NCBI RefSeq assembly: GCF_037975245.1
Contig: NC_092566.1
Coordinates: 17,951,001 to 18,015,000, forward strand
Direction of reading: 5' to 3'
Source: Apostichopus japonicus
Taxonomy: Eukaryota; Echinodermata; Holothuroidea; Aspidochirotida; Stichopodidae
Length of the DNA stretch: 64,000 nucleotides
The position numbers and the translations under genes are program-made. Position 1 is the stretch's first letter. The number at the start of each line of letters is the position of its first letter. The notes below the pieces were generated by a model that searched no databases, had not been told where the DNA came from, and was given only the letters and a program-made list of their open reading frames with translations. Positions 52,001 through 64,000 of this stretch are shown here, one piece after another.

Positions 52001-55000
52001 CAGAATAAATAGAGAAAATATACACAAGCAAACAGTGGAAGAGTTGTGTATATGATAGGCATAAACAATCGAACAGTTTAACAATAGCTCATTACAATGA
52101 TTTAATTAATCATGACGTTTTTTAGTCATCAACTTTCCTTAAGTAAGGGTGTTCCTCTGTGTGTGAGTTACAGTATTGCTCCTCATCACCATTGAAAGCT
52201 ATAAATATATCACACAATCATTCATGAGATGCCATATGACTCCATCTTCAGCAAATGCTATCAACACGCTTGCAACACATTCATTCATGGAGTGCTCTTT
52301 TAATAATATTTACAGTAAAATCACCTAATATATTCATTCAAAGGGTGATTGCACTGCCCGGGGCGATTTAACATGTACAGAAAGTTATTTTAACGAAAGA
52401 ATTCTTCTGTCGTAACTTGGAAGTGAACTCCAATTTTGTCTGAGAGAGATCTGTGAGAGAGTGTACAGAAGAAGGAAACCCTTTCTTAACTAGTATTGTT
52501 AACAACTCAAGGTGCCATCTTACAACAACATAAGATTATAGAGATAAGAAAGTAAGCTACTGTCAGTAGTAGTTGGATAAATTGCAAACTTACAAGGATG
52601 CTCTCAACATCAAACTTATCCCTGACAGTATCTATATGGTCTGGTGAGTGATCCAGGATGCTGGTCAAGTCAAAGGAAAGAAAAGGGGAGAGAGTTACTA
52701 AAGGAATGTATTGATTTATAAAAACAGAGGCTGGCACAGGTAGCCAACAAATATCTTGTGGGGAACCATAGCACGGCCTTCAATTATTAATTTGAACTGT
52801 AAGTAGTAATGTACTCAGAAGATCATATAGTACTGCACAACTGAGTTGAGTACCAGTACAATCGCATGAGTAAAAGTACAACTGCATGAGTACCAGTACA
52901 ATTGCATGAGTAAAAGTACAACTGCATGAGTACCAGTACAACTGCATGAGTACCAGAACAACTGCATGAGTACCAGAACAACTGCATGAGTACCAGAACA
53001 ACTGCATGAGTACCAGTACAACTGCATGAGTACCAGTACAACAGCATGAGTACCAGTACAACTGCATGAGTACCAGAACAACTGCATGAGTACCAGAACA
53101 ACTGCATGAGTACCAGTACAACTGCATGAGTACCAGTACAACAGCATGTGTACCAGTACAACTGCATGAGTACCAATACAACAGCATGAATACCAGTACA
53201 ACTGCATGAGTAAAAGTACAACTGCATGAGTACCAGTACAATTGCATGAGTAAAAGTACAACTGCATGAGTACCAGTACAACTGCATGAGTACCAGTACA
53301 ACTGCATGAGTACCAGTACAACTGCATGAGTACCAGTACAACTGCATGAGTACCAATAAAACAGCCTGAGTACCAGTACAACTGCATGAGTACCAGTACA
53401 ACAGCATGAGTACCAGTACAACTGCATGAGTACCAGTACAACTGCATGAGTACCAGTACAACAGCATGTGTACCAGTAAAACTGCATGAGTACCAGTACA
53501 ACAGCATGAATACCAGTACAACTGCATGAGTACCAGTACAACAGCATGAATACCAGTACAACTGCATGAGTACCAGTACAACTGAATGAGTACCAGTACA
53601 ACTGCATGAGTACCAGTACAACTGAATTGAGTACCAGTACAACACCATGAGTACCAGTAAAATGACATGAGTACCAGTACAACAGCATGAGTACCAGTAC
53701 AACAGCATGAGTACCAGTACAACAGCATGAGTACCAGTACAACTGCATGAGTACCAGTACAACTGCATGTGTACCAGTACAACACCATGTGTACCAGTAC
53801 AACTGCATGAGTACCAGTAAAATGACATGAGTACCAGTACAACTGCATGAGTACCAGTACAACTGCATGAGTACCAGTACAACAGCATGAGTACCAGTAC
53901 AACTGCATGAGTACCAGTACAACTGCATGAGTACCAGTACAACTGCATGAGTACCAGTACAACTGCATGTGTACCAGTACAACACCATGTGTACCAGTAC
54001 AACTGCATGAGTACCAGTACAACTGCATGAGTACCAGTACAACTGCATGAGTACCAGTACAACTGCATGAATACCAGTAAAATGACATGAGTACCAGTAC
54101 AACAGCATGAGTACCAGTACAACTGCATGAGTACCAGTACAACTGCATGAGTACCAGTACAACTGCATGAGTACCAGTACAACTGCATGAGTACCAGTAC
54201 AACTGCATGAATACCAGTAAAATGACATGAGTACCAGTACAACAGCATGAGTACCAGTACAACTGCATGAGTACCAGTACAACTGCATGAGTACCAGTAC
54301 AACTGCATGAGTACCAGTACAACTGCATGTGTACCAGTACAACACCATGTGTACCAGTACAACTGCATGAGTACCAGTACAACTGCATGAGTACCAGTAC
54401 AACTGCATGAGTACCAGTACAACTGCATGAATACCAGTAAAATGACATGAGTACCAGTACAACAGCATGAGTACCAGTACAACTGCATGAGTACCAGTAC
54501 AACAGCATGAGTACCAGTACAACTGCATGAGTACCAGTACAACTGCATGAGTACCAGTACAACTGCATGAGTACCAGTACAACTGCATGAGTACCATTAA
54601 TACCGGATATCGAGTGCAACTACAAATGCATATCATTTAGCATACACAGGTCTAATACTATTAACTTTAGAAATGTCAACGTATGCTAGGCCTACAGCTA
54701 ACGTTAGTAGAACATGTAACTGGTGACATCCTCATATTGTGTTCTCAAATGTGAACAAGCTTTCAGAAGTCTGCTATTAATGGAGTTGCTTCTACATGTC
54801 AAAATAGAAAAGCAATATGACTCTGCTTACTAAAGTACTTCCTTTGATGGGACTACAACATTAACATTGTCTGTAAGATTCACCACATGAAAAAGAGCTT
54901 CAGTTCTGTAAAGCAAGAAAAATCAAGAAAGATAGGTATAAAATACCTAAAAGAACAAATGTTTGATAATTAATAAATGTACTGTGATGATTTTTTTTGA

Positions 55001-58000
55001 AATATCTGCTACAATAGTAATATTGAGGATTTATCTTCACCCTGGTTAATGATAACCTGTCAAACATAGAGCCAATCCCTCCACATGGCAGCAGCAATTT
55101 ATCTCCCCCACCCCCCAAAGACAAAACCCCTATTAAGTTCTACTCCCAAACAATGATATATACACACACAACACTCTGGGGAAGCACCTGACATATTGGG
55201 TAGAATCTTGGATAAAACAAAGAATAATATTTGAAGGAAGGAAGGAGTTGGACACCACAAGCTACTTACTGGTTAACGTTGACATCTCCAGTCTCAAAAG
55301 TGTAAGTCGATATTCTGTCAAAATCCACGCTGTATACCCCTCCCTCGGCCTCCGTAAAGATGTTTTCAAATTCACTGTCGGACAAAACAATCGAGACGTC
55401 CAATATTTGTATCCAACAGAGACAACCAGAATGGCTAATCTCAAACTAAGAGTGAGTACTGGTATCATGCTAACTTGGTTTCTCCGATACCTTATTTATG
55501 AAGTATCAGTGACTGTGATTAGACGAACATTCCTAGCTTTGAGAGTTCAAGGACATCTAGTGTGTCATACATTCAAATTTTAATCCCCTTAAATTGGCAG
55601 AAGTTTCCAAATTAAAAGCCTGCTTTTCTTGGAGTTTTTACTTGGAACTCCAATTCTCTAATTGTTTTATAGTAATAACATGCTTTTGACTTTAAAATCA
55701 AATGAGAACAATGTCATTTTAATTGTACTGCTGGTTAACGTATGTGTTCAGAAACTTGTTTCAATGAATTTATACAGATATTATTAACCAATACTGAATG
55801 CTGTTAGCAATTTTGCACATTCTATGGGCAAATCACTCCAGCCCTATTTATCAAAGTAATTAATTAATTAATTAAAATAACCATCATATTAGCAATAAAT
55901 TGATGAAATAAAAAATTGGTAAATATGTAGAATAAATTTCATATCACTAACAATACATCACTTTGATGACCATTCATTATTATATCAATACAAGAAATCA
56001 AGTTATTGATAAAACACAGTACTATTAATAACCTGATAGAAGCATAAAGATTTATAACTTTTACCTTCCTAGCTTTGGAGAATGTTCACGTGTCATTTCT
56101 GCATCAACTAGAGTGTGGACATTTAGCTGCTGGTTCTCTGCAATTACATAAATCTGAGAAGGAAATCACAAAAAAGTTTTCACCTTGTGCAAAGTATTCA
56201 AATTCTGCCATTTTAGAGTTCTAACTTCTCTTCTTATTTTTCTTTTACAAAGAGAACTTTGTGTTTACAAGTAGTTGGTTGCATTGTTAACCCTTAAGTG
56301 TCAAATAGTGCAGGACACATAATATCACACACGTGCAGCTTGTTTATGCAATTTAAAATTGAGAACAACTTTATTGTCTGACTTAATTTTGATGTTCCTT
56401 AATGCAATTTAGCGACCTAAAATTAAAAAAATAAAACAAACATTGAGTTATCTCGACAGACATCCTAACGTTTACTCCCTATTAATGGTTCAATATGATA
56501 CCTTTCTATAATATTGTCAGTAGTAATATGAAGTAAAAAAATAATATTTAGCACAATAGTTTCTTTAGGGGGTGGGGAGGGGGTGGTGGGGCGTAATAAT
56601 TATATCATTAGATATACACTAGTTTACAGATTTCACAGGTATCATTCTTAATGATAGCAATAACAAAAAAAAAACTTTCCTAGTTCCACTAAGCTGTAAT
56701 TTTGGAAACAGTATTTCAAGGAAATATATTCACAAGAAATATTTTCATGGGAATATATTTCCAAGAAATATTTTCTTGGAAAAGCTCTATTTATCCCAGG
56801 ATACATTTGCATTCCCCTAGAAACATCTTTCTCCAAAACATTTATCCTGGCTGGAAAAAAAAGAAGCTCATTTGTGCCCAAATGTATTCCTGGCAAAGTC
56901 ATGTCAAAATAATGTTATGCTTGTGGGGAAGAAACAAGTTATAATTTTAATCTATTAAGGAAACTGAGAGACAATGAGTATAAGAATGAAATGAATTTGA
57001 ATATATGTTAACGTACCAGGAGTTCTGTTTGGTCGTTGTACTCAGGGTCATTTGTAGTCGGGTCAGTCACTGAGATGGTCAGATCGAAATAAATACCATT
57101 TTCAAGTCCCAGGAATACGGTATTAGTGAATATTTCACCTGTTTCCTCCATTATGGTAAATGCATCACTGTTGGCTACGACTTTTTTTGCTACAAGATGA
57201 ATAAAAAAGAATTAAAAATCAGTGGTACCTCACAAGTAGGTATTCCTGTGTTCAAGATATGTGGTTTTAAAGTATGCTAAGTCTCTGGAATGTTCCTTTA
57301 AAGCTAAATTGGTGATGATGAGCTAGCTCCTCAGCACAGGCCTAATTGGTAATGTTATAATCTATTGTTTATAAGTTATAATAACTCATGCTTCCACAAC
57401 AAGTTCTTATACCATCATATATAAACAACAGAGCACCCTTGGAAGACATTCACATATATAAATGCAATATGCTATAATGGTTATGTTGAAATACAACCTC
57501 GCAACATACCCAGGAAACAAAGCTATGAATATTCATAATGGAATCACCCAATCACACAACATCTTTACCAGTAAGTAGCCATTGTATTATGTTTTCATGT
57601 TTGTGCAAGATATACGCCACAGAAAAGCATTTGTCTGCCCATGGAAATTATGCATATTCCTATCTTATATAGGCCTACCATTTAAATGAATTAATTGGCT
57701 AACTGTGATTAATGGATGGAAAGATCATAACACTTAAAGTACTTAGTAGATTGAGACGGGTATGTTTCTCTATTCTGTGCACCCTTGTGAATATTCATGA
57801 TGGTAGAAGAAAGCTAATTGGTTATTACATAGGTCGAGTTGCTTCTGTTCCTCTATTCTGTGCCTCTTTATAGTGTTGCCTGGATCCTTGTCCTTATCAT
57901 CTGCTTCAACCTGAGTTACAAAAACTTCAATTCCGGTCGTATAAACCACCGCTACAAACAAACACACAGAATGAGAGAGAGAGACAGAATGCAAAATTAA

Positions 58001-61000
58001 GAGCATCATTTGTTTGGACTCCTACTCAGTGGCGGAGCGTCCATACAGTCAAGGGGGGGGGGGGCTGACGCCCCCCCTGACGGACTCAAATGGACTGCTG
58101 GCGCCCTTTTCAGCTTTTAACCACTTTTTACTTATTCCCGATTATTGACTTTTTTATTGCGCTCTCATCTACCTATTGACATTTGTCACATTTTTTTGCG
58201 ATGACACCTATTTATTCTTCGTTTATCTGCAAATTAGCAAGGCCTGGAAAGGGTCATTTCCGGCAATCTAGGGAATATCTTAACTCAAAAAATTTCTGTA
58301 CGCTCTGCGCCAACCTGTGGTGGCGATCCGCTTAGATAGTGTCGAAAGCGCCCCTACAGACCATTCTCGACCCCCTGACCAATACCCCTAGCTCCGCCAC
58401 TGCTCCTACTAGCTCCTAAAAAAGAATGTTTCTATGAACATAAATCCTCCTCCATGGACTAGGTTTAATTCTGTGAGGAGGAAAGTGCATTGGCTCATTA
58501 CCTAAAGTAGATTGGCTTAGTACCCAACCGTCAGAGAGATTTGGATGTTTTACTTATCTTCATTTGATCATACATGTGTATATTCAATAGAGATCATAAC
58601 AATCAACATGTATGATACAGAGATATATCAAGAGAATGAGAATCCTTTTCTTTTTCATTGATCAAACACATTGTCTTACACAGTTGGAAGTCTGACCCCG
58701 TGACCTCGAAGAAAGATCAATGATCGTGCATATCACTAATTTTGAATATCCCCGCATTTGTAGGTAAAGTCGGTCTACGATTCACTCACAGAATTTTCAG
58801 ACATTGAAGGTTGACAACTAATTACCAAAACCTCACAGGATAGAATAAAATTAATGCCAATGTATAGTAGGGCGTAGAGTATTGCAAATCTGTTACTCTA
58901 AGAGATATAACTTTGTTTATATCAAAATCTGTTTTCATATCCAGACGTCATGATCCAAGTTTTACTGTTCTTTCATTTTGCATATTGTGTGTATATTGAC
59001 GTTACAATTTCTAAATTATCATAGATCAAAAAAGTAACCAAAAGAAATAGCTACTGTACATAGGTGTAGAATACGAAGGATACAAAGGAATACGAAGGAT
59101 AAACAATTGACCATTCATTTAATTTACATCAGAAAATTTTCTTTAGGCCTACTAGGCTGTAACAATTTCATACATACTAACCTGCAGTGTATAAGTCTTT
59201 AGCAAACCTCGGAGGGTTGTCGTTCTTATCCACAATCGTAATAATGACTGCTACAAGAGACGGGTTGGTCTGGGGGTCTAACGTCGCTCTTTTTCTCCTC
59301 CCAGCGTAGTTTGCATCCTCTGTCGCTTTGATGATAAGCTCATAAACATTTGTAGCTAAGTCGCTGTCTAATTTTTCTGAAGTGTAAATTTCACCGGACG
59401 TTTTGTTCATTTCAAACAGGTCGTCTTCGTTGCCCGCTGAGAACAAAGAATGAAAGCAAATATGACCGTTGAGTAAAGAAGGAAGGAAATCAACCTGAGG
59501 TCAAGGTTTCTTTGGAGTAAAAGTAAGCAAATCAAATATCTATGCCTTAAAAGCCTTATATATGAGCACTTAAACAAGTCTACAAGTCTCCCTGGTTAAT
59601 AGATTAGTCTGGAATCATGGCTGAAAATATCGCAACAAGGTCGAACAACTGCAAAACTCACAAACGACAAGACTTTTTTTCGAGCTAATGATATTTGTAC
59701 AGAGGTAATATAATGCTTAATTATGGCTAAGTATGGCTAAACATTGAGAAGTTTTATCTCCAGTTCATGCAGGATAATGAATCAATCTATTGTACGAGAT
59801 CTCTCTCCGCTTCACCGACCAAAGTTTACTGTTTGATTCGGTCAAAGGTGGAGAAATTACTGGAAAAAGTTGGAATCATTTGTTGCATTATACTCTTGGC
59901 CAAGACTGAAGGTATATCATGGTATATAACCAATCCTCTAATAAGCCTTATAAGACTCTTAAGTCTTGAGAAAATGTGAGAAATATTACACACACTTACA
60001 GAATTTTGTCGGCACAATTTAACTATAAACATTCATAATATTTCCTTTCACCCTTGAAAGTCATAACAAAGCTATAATTTCAGTAGATTTCTGTAAATTT
60101 TTTCCCGCTACTTGGTACTAAAGTCATCTAGCTAGCTGACACGTCAACTCTCATTCGATCCAATTAAAGTAACGAAAGCACGGAAACAAAGTTTCCTACC
60201 TGTTCTTACATTTGATTAATACTGCATATGAAAAGTGTCTTGGTGATGTAATGTCAAGAATTGAATAAGACAAATTCATTGAGAAGTTGCCTTTCTTTCT
60301 TGTGTTTTGTGAACAACTCTGGAAAGGTGTCTTAGTTCGTTCCAGTGCAACCTAATTTTCAAGTAAATGCAATCGTTGTGTTTGGTAAATAATTTTCAAA
60401 TGCAAGAATCTGCCATGAAGCATAAAGCAATGTTAGTAGCTATGATAATTAAGATTCTTCAATGTGGAATAGCTGAAACTTCCAATTGGTTTGATACTTT
60501 CATCAAAACATAGAAATATTTGTCGTTATTTCAAACTCAAGAATACAAATAAAGAGACGAGTGTCAGGGGAATTCAATGAATCTGCATACGTGTCAAGGA
60601 CAGTCAAAGTAAACTCACCGACAATATAGTAATAAATGATGTTGCCATCGTCCATATCTGTAGCTGATACAAATCCAATCCTTGTGGGGCCCTCAATTTC
60701 TTCAATTACTTCCATTTGGATGGGTTCAATAGTAACAGGTTCATCGCTTGACTTCAAAGAGAAATGTAACTCCGGTCAGTTATTAATGGATTGATAAACT
60801 GATGATTCAGTCGTTCTTTCGACAGATATCGACATAAGTTATACCTCTCGAGTAATGCAGGAATAATAAAAGTACTAAATAATGTACATAACAAAACATA
60901 AATTATGTGAAATAAATGAGAGTGTTTACTATTGTACCTGTAGACTTTATAGAGAGAATTATGTCAAAAATCATTAAATTCATCCTAATCCAATTTATTC

Positions 61001-62559
61001 TTTGTTCTATTAATTATTGCCCAACACCTGAAGTTTGGGGCAGATAATTTACTGTACTCATCATGGTAATTCATGCCTCATGACATCACAGCTTTTATCA
61101 TCCCTGTGGCTACATTGATTTTATAAGGCATTTATTATATAACAAGCTCTTAAGTACTACATCATAGCTGCAGTCAAGCTGCTTGACATAATGATTTATG
61201 CCTCATGACATCACAGCTTTTATCATCCCTGTGGCTACATTGATTTTATAAGGCATTTATTATATAACAAGCTCTTAAGTACTACATCATAGCTGCAGTC
61301 AAGCTGCTTGACATAATGATTTATGCCTCATGACATCACAGCTTTTATCATCCCTGTGGCTACATTGATTTTATAAGGCATTTATTATATAAAAACCTCT
61401 CAATTATTATTACATCATAGCTGCAGTCAAGCTGCTTGAATTAATTATTTGTGCTCATAGATGTTATGTATTTGAAAAACCCATTGTGATGATATTTATT
61501 TTTATAAAACATTTGGATGTTAAACTCACAGGATCCCAGAAGACAGGGTCATGGTTATCACTATCAATGACTTTGATAGTAAAATCAACTGTGTCACTGT
61601 ATTGTACCTCAGAGAGATAATTATAGGCCTCTAAGTAAAGCTGAGAAATAAAGAAAGGGAACAATTATTACTACCAAATATCATCATCCCACATATCTGT
61701 TATACAGAACTGACATCATCCCAAATAGATGTCATACATACAAAGTGACATCATACCACATAGCTGTCATACGTACATAGCTGACGTCGTCCAATATAGC
61801 TGTCATATGTACATGAACTGATATCATCCCAAATAGATGTCATACATACAAAGTGACATCATCCCACATAGCTGTCATACGTACATAGCTGACGTCGTCC
61901 AATATAGCTGTCATATGTACATGAACTGATATCATCCCAAATAGATGTCATACATACAAAGTGACATCATCCCACATAGATGTCATACGTACATAGCTGA
62001 AATCAACCCACAAAGATGTGATACTGTAGCTGGCATCATCCCACATAGATGTCATACGTACATAGCTGACATCATCCACATAGATGTCATACGTACATAG
62101 CTGACATCATCCCACATATCTCTTAAGCAGAACTGACATTATCCCACAGAGATGTTATACCTACATAGGTGACATCATCCCACAGAGATATCATATGTAC
62201 ATAGCTGACATCATCCCACATAGATGTCATACCTACGTAACTGAAATCATCCCACAAAGATGTCATACGTTCAAAGCTGACATCATCCCACATAGACGTC
62301 ATATGTACATAAACTGATATTATCCAACAATAATAATATAATTGTTAGGCATATTGAAACTGGAACTTACATTAAACTCTGGGAATTCGGACCAGTCTGG
62401 TGGGTCGAATATGTAATAGACGTCTCCAGTTATATTATCAACATGAAATTTGTTCCAGTCTTCACCAATTTCGAGAAATCTGTATGCAATTTCTCCATCA
62501 TCATCTGCATCAGAGTCAAATGCCTCAGCTGTGAAAATCTTCTCAGTTAGGTTATAGAA
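49098..62559 (-). CDS. cadherin-related membrane protein, CDH23-like tail (5' end outside window)
   Basis: Fifteen exons, all phases matching: 62371-62559, 61530-61640, 60619-60751, 59182-59436, 57829-57951, 57017-57189, 56065-56153, 55270-55434, 54831-54905, 52594-52660, 51841-51965, 51455-51538, 50844-50891, 49733-49768 and 49098-49269; 614 codons to TAG/TAA-type stop after ITDV. The first exon begins inside a cadherin repeat (AEAFDSDADDDGEIAYRF), so the gene continues right. Repeats follow with FVSATDMDDGNIIYYYI, MNKTSGEIYTSEKLDSD and the calcium-binding linker VDKNDNPPRF (residues 213-222). A membrane-proximal region starts IYVIAENQQ. A helix at residues about 474-499 (FQLALIILSGVFLFILILAI) spans the membrane. 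The ~115-residue tail has DPNYEDPPIY, an NPSY motif and a class I PDZ ligand ITDV. Such tails bind scaffolds (harmonin in CDH23). Acceptor of exon 8 is the least certain boundary. Confidence 0.85.
52841..54598. repeat. 20-bp minisatellite, about 88 copies, in cadherin intron
   Basis: Unit ACTGCATGAGTACCAGTACA with variant units (ACAGCATGAG, AATGACATGA, ACACCATGTG). It lies in the intron between exons 54831-54905 and 52594-52660. Variant units recur at 360-bp spacing (for example 53961 and 54321, 54061 and 54421), showing an 18-unit higher-order repeat. A 20-bp unit read three times gives a stop-free 60-bp cycle, hence three overlapping open frames of nearly 600 codons on the minus strand. Confidence 0.97.
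56690..56850. repeat. AT-rich fold-back segment in cadherin intron
   Basis: Repeats of the form AAGAAATATTTTCNTGG with an inverted pair CCAAGAAATATTTTCTTGG at about 56761-56779. Possibly a small MITE; no target duplication was identified. Confidence 0.4.
58027..58402. mobile_element. hAT-like MITE, copy 2, perfect target duplication
   Basis: The 376-bp element is the reverse-complement relative of 4037-4433. It starts CAGTGGCGGAGC and ends GCTCCGCCACTG. A perfect 8-bp duplication CTCCTACT flanks it at 58019-58026 and 58403-58410. It is non-coding, with a poly-G/poly-C hairpin near one end. It lies in the cadherin intron between exons 59182-59436 and 57829-57951. Confidence 0.95.
61076..61450. 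repeat. three direct copies of a 125-bp unit
   Basis: Copies start at 61076, 61201 and 61326 with CCTCATGACATCACAGC. The first two are nearly identical and the third diverges at its end. It lies in the intron between cadherin exons 61530-61640 and 60619-60751. Confidence 0.95.
61673..62335. repeat. ~36-42-bp tandem array with TGACATCATC core
   Basis: Units read roughly TGACATCATCCCACATAGAT then GTCATACGTACATAGC. Some carry TGACGTCGTCC, close to CRE/ATF half-sites. A ~120-bp higher-order unit is visible between 61740 and 61960. It fills most of the first visible cadherin intron. Confidence 0.9.
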
Positions 62560-62639
62560 CTGCAATAATCAAACAAACATTTTCACATACAATTACATAT
62601 AATTATCTGAAAACACACAAGGTATGGTAAGAAGGTACG

Positions 62640-62860
62640 ATAGGTAGGTGGGTGGGTTAGTAGACGGGCAGGTGGGTAGGCAGGTGGGTAGGCAGATTGG
62701 TGGAAAGGTAGATAGGTAGGTGGGTAGATAGATAGTCAGGTGGTAGGTAGGTAGATAGATAGGTAGGCCGGCAGGTGGGTAGGTAGATTGCTGGGAAGGT
62801 AGATAGGCAGGTGGGTGGGTAGGTAGATAGGTAGGCAGGTGGATGGGTGGGTGGGCAAGA
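62640..62860. repeat. GGTAGGTA/GGTGGGTA tetranucleotide-type array
   Basis: G- and T-rich plus-strand repeats with period about 4. The minus strand gives spurious Thr/Pro/Tyr-rich frames. Confidence 0.92.
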
Positions 62861-62911
62861 ACAACACCAGAAGCTAATCTGAAATGTAAAACCTATACAT
62901 TTGAGTCTCAC

Positions 62912-64000
62912 AAACAGACAATTTGTTCATAAATTATGAACACAATAGTGTTTAAATGGATGCAGAACTTTAGCTAGCCAAAGCTAAATATAACATTTTA
63001 TATTAAAACAACAGTTAAGTTTATTGACCCTATTTTAGTGCACTCCTGCATATATTATAATCTAAATTCAGATCTTTTATTTTCTTAAAATAAATCAAAT
63101 AGCAAGCCATTTACAAAATGTAAAGAATAATATAACGCCAACTTTCACAGGAATGAATTTCGAACTTTGCTAGTGGCTAAGTAGTTACCACAATACACTA
63201 AACAAAGCGTACATTAGTGACTCACAAATTTCATGTAATGGGTACAAGCTTCCCTTTGCAAAATACTTTGCGCTCACGTTTGAATATTTAGTGCAACGTG
63301 TGTGGTCTACGGTATCATTTCCATACTTCAACACAAAAAAACAAACAATATGTCCAAAAGATCTGGACTGATGTCTATTGGCAGCCGACACTTATAACAA
63401 TGAAGAAATCGGGTACCAACAGAAAACGTTTTCATTCAGAAATATCACGCCAGGAATGAACAAACATAGTTGGTCTTTGACTGATTTAGTAGAGAGTAGA
63501 TGTACGAGTCCTGTAATATGATTGGTTGTCACATAGGCAAATTAGGTAATAAGCTACTGTCATTGGTGGACAGCTAAGTGTGCAACCTTTTTCGGCAATG
63601 TGTTTCAGTATTTTTCTGTACAGCAAATTGCTAATAGCTCTGTTCCTCTGTCCATCCACAGGTAAGTTTAAGAATCACTGCCAACTCACCACTAAATCAA
63701 CTATTTACTTTGTTTACACCCTTCTGTTGCATCTTGTCATTATCATTCCTTGATGCACCATCAAACATCAGCTTTGGACCTTTTTTTTTTTAATTTTTTT
63801 TTTATTGGAGTTGATAAATGAAATATTTTGCACAATAATTAATAATTCAGCTATTCTTATGAACAACCATGCCCACAGTTGTAAATTATAAAGACAAAGA
63901 TCTCCTTTATAGATTGAGGGATGTCTAATTTTGAGCCAAATATAGCTCAAAGAGATTAAAATAATGTTACCAGCAAACAAGAAGTACCACCCTCTCAATT
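62912..64000. other. upstream cadherin intron or intergenic
   Basis: No exon with cadherin motifs was found on the minus strand here, so the next upstream exon is probably beyond the right edge. A poly-T tract lies at about 63780-63804. Confidence 0.4.

Noticed and set aside
52780-54636. Three overlapping minus-strand frames of 577-618 codons, Cys/Tyr/Trp-rich
   Set aside because: All are readings of the 20-bp minisatellite in different phases; no start context, splice support or non-repeat sequence.
62657-62911. Pro/Thr/Tyr-rich frame as an extracellular linker exon
   Set aside because: It is a tetranucleotide microsatellite with no splice sites.

Overview
The window is intron-rich, AT-rich nuclear DNA from an animal, most likely a marine invertebrate deuterostome (an echinoderm is plausible, but the sequence alone does not prove it). 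Pointers are split genes with GT-AG introns of 0.3-3 kb, a cadherin-related adhesion gene, a death-domain gene, a vertebrate-conserved small gene (UPF0728/C10orf53), a U2-type snRNA domain, and many hAT-like DNA transposons, a Penelope-like fragment, a LINE remnant and tandem arrays. There are no bacterial-style operons.

Layout. 0-5 kb: minus-strand gene for a death-domain plus coiled-coil protein, six exons joined in phase, with its 3' end beyond the left edge. 6.2-9.6 kb: a hAT transposon with perfect 8-bp target duplications, a transposase remnant and a second element nested inside. 9.9-10.4 kb: a dispersed repeat rich in TGACCT half-sites. 14.6-17.2 kb: an old tandem duplication, one copy split by a 915-bp hAT element. 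19.1 kb: a U2 snRNA 5' domain attached to an unrelated structured tail. 20.5-21.8 kb: a long intronless-looking ORF of unknown function. 26.4-29.2 kb: an 18-copy satellite whose monomer carries a co-varying hairpin. 30.4-31.1 kb: a LINE 3' end. 31.3-31.8 kb: a 21-bp array. 32.7-40.9 kb: a ten-exon F-box/leucine-rich-repeat gene (minus). 41.8-42.9 kb: an inverted-repeat element split by a Penelope-like fragment with a hammerhead-like core. 43.95-45.79 kb: a complete three-exon UPF0728 gene (plus). 49.1-62.6 kb: the last 15 exons (614 codons) of a cadherin-related gene (minus), with extracellular repeats, membrane-proximal region, one transmembrane helix and a tail ending in a PDZ ligand. Its introns hold a perfectly bounded hAT MITE and several tandem arrays, including about 88 copies of a 20-bp unit.

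The genes do not form an obvious pathway. The F-box and UPF0728 genes are divergent (about 3 kb apart), and UPF0728 and the cadherin gene are convergent (about 3.3 kb between stops). All exon boundaries were read by hand from splice signals and phase agreement; no alignment or expression data were used. The most unusual items are the co-varying satellite hairpin, the U2-headed RNA-like locus, the multibasic cleavage motif inside a cadherin repeat, and an internal module shared by transposons with different ends.
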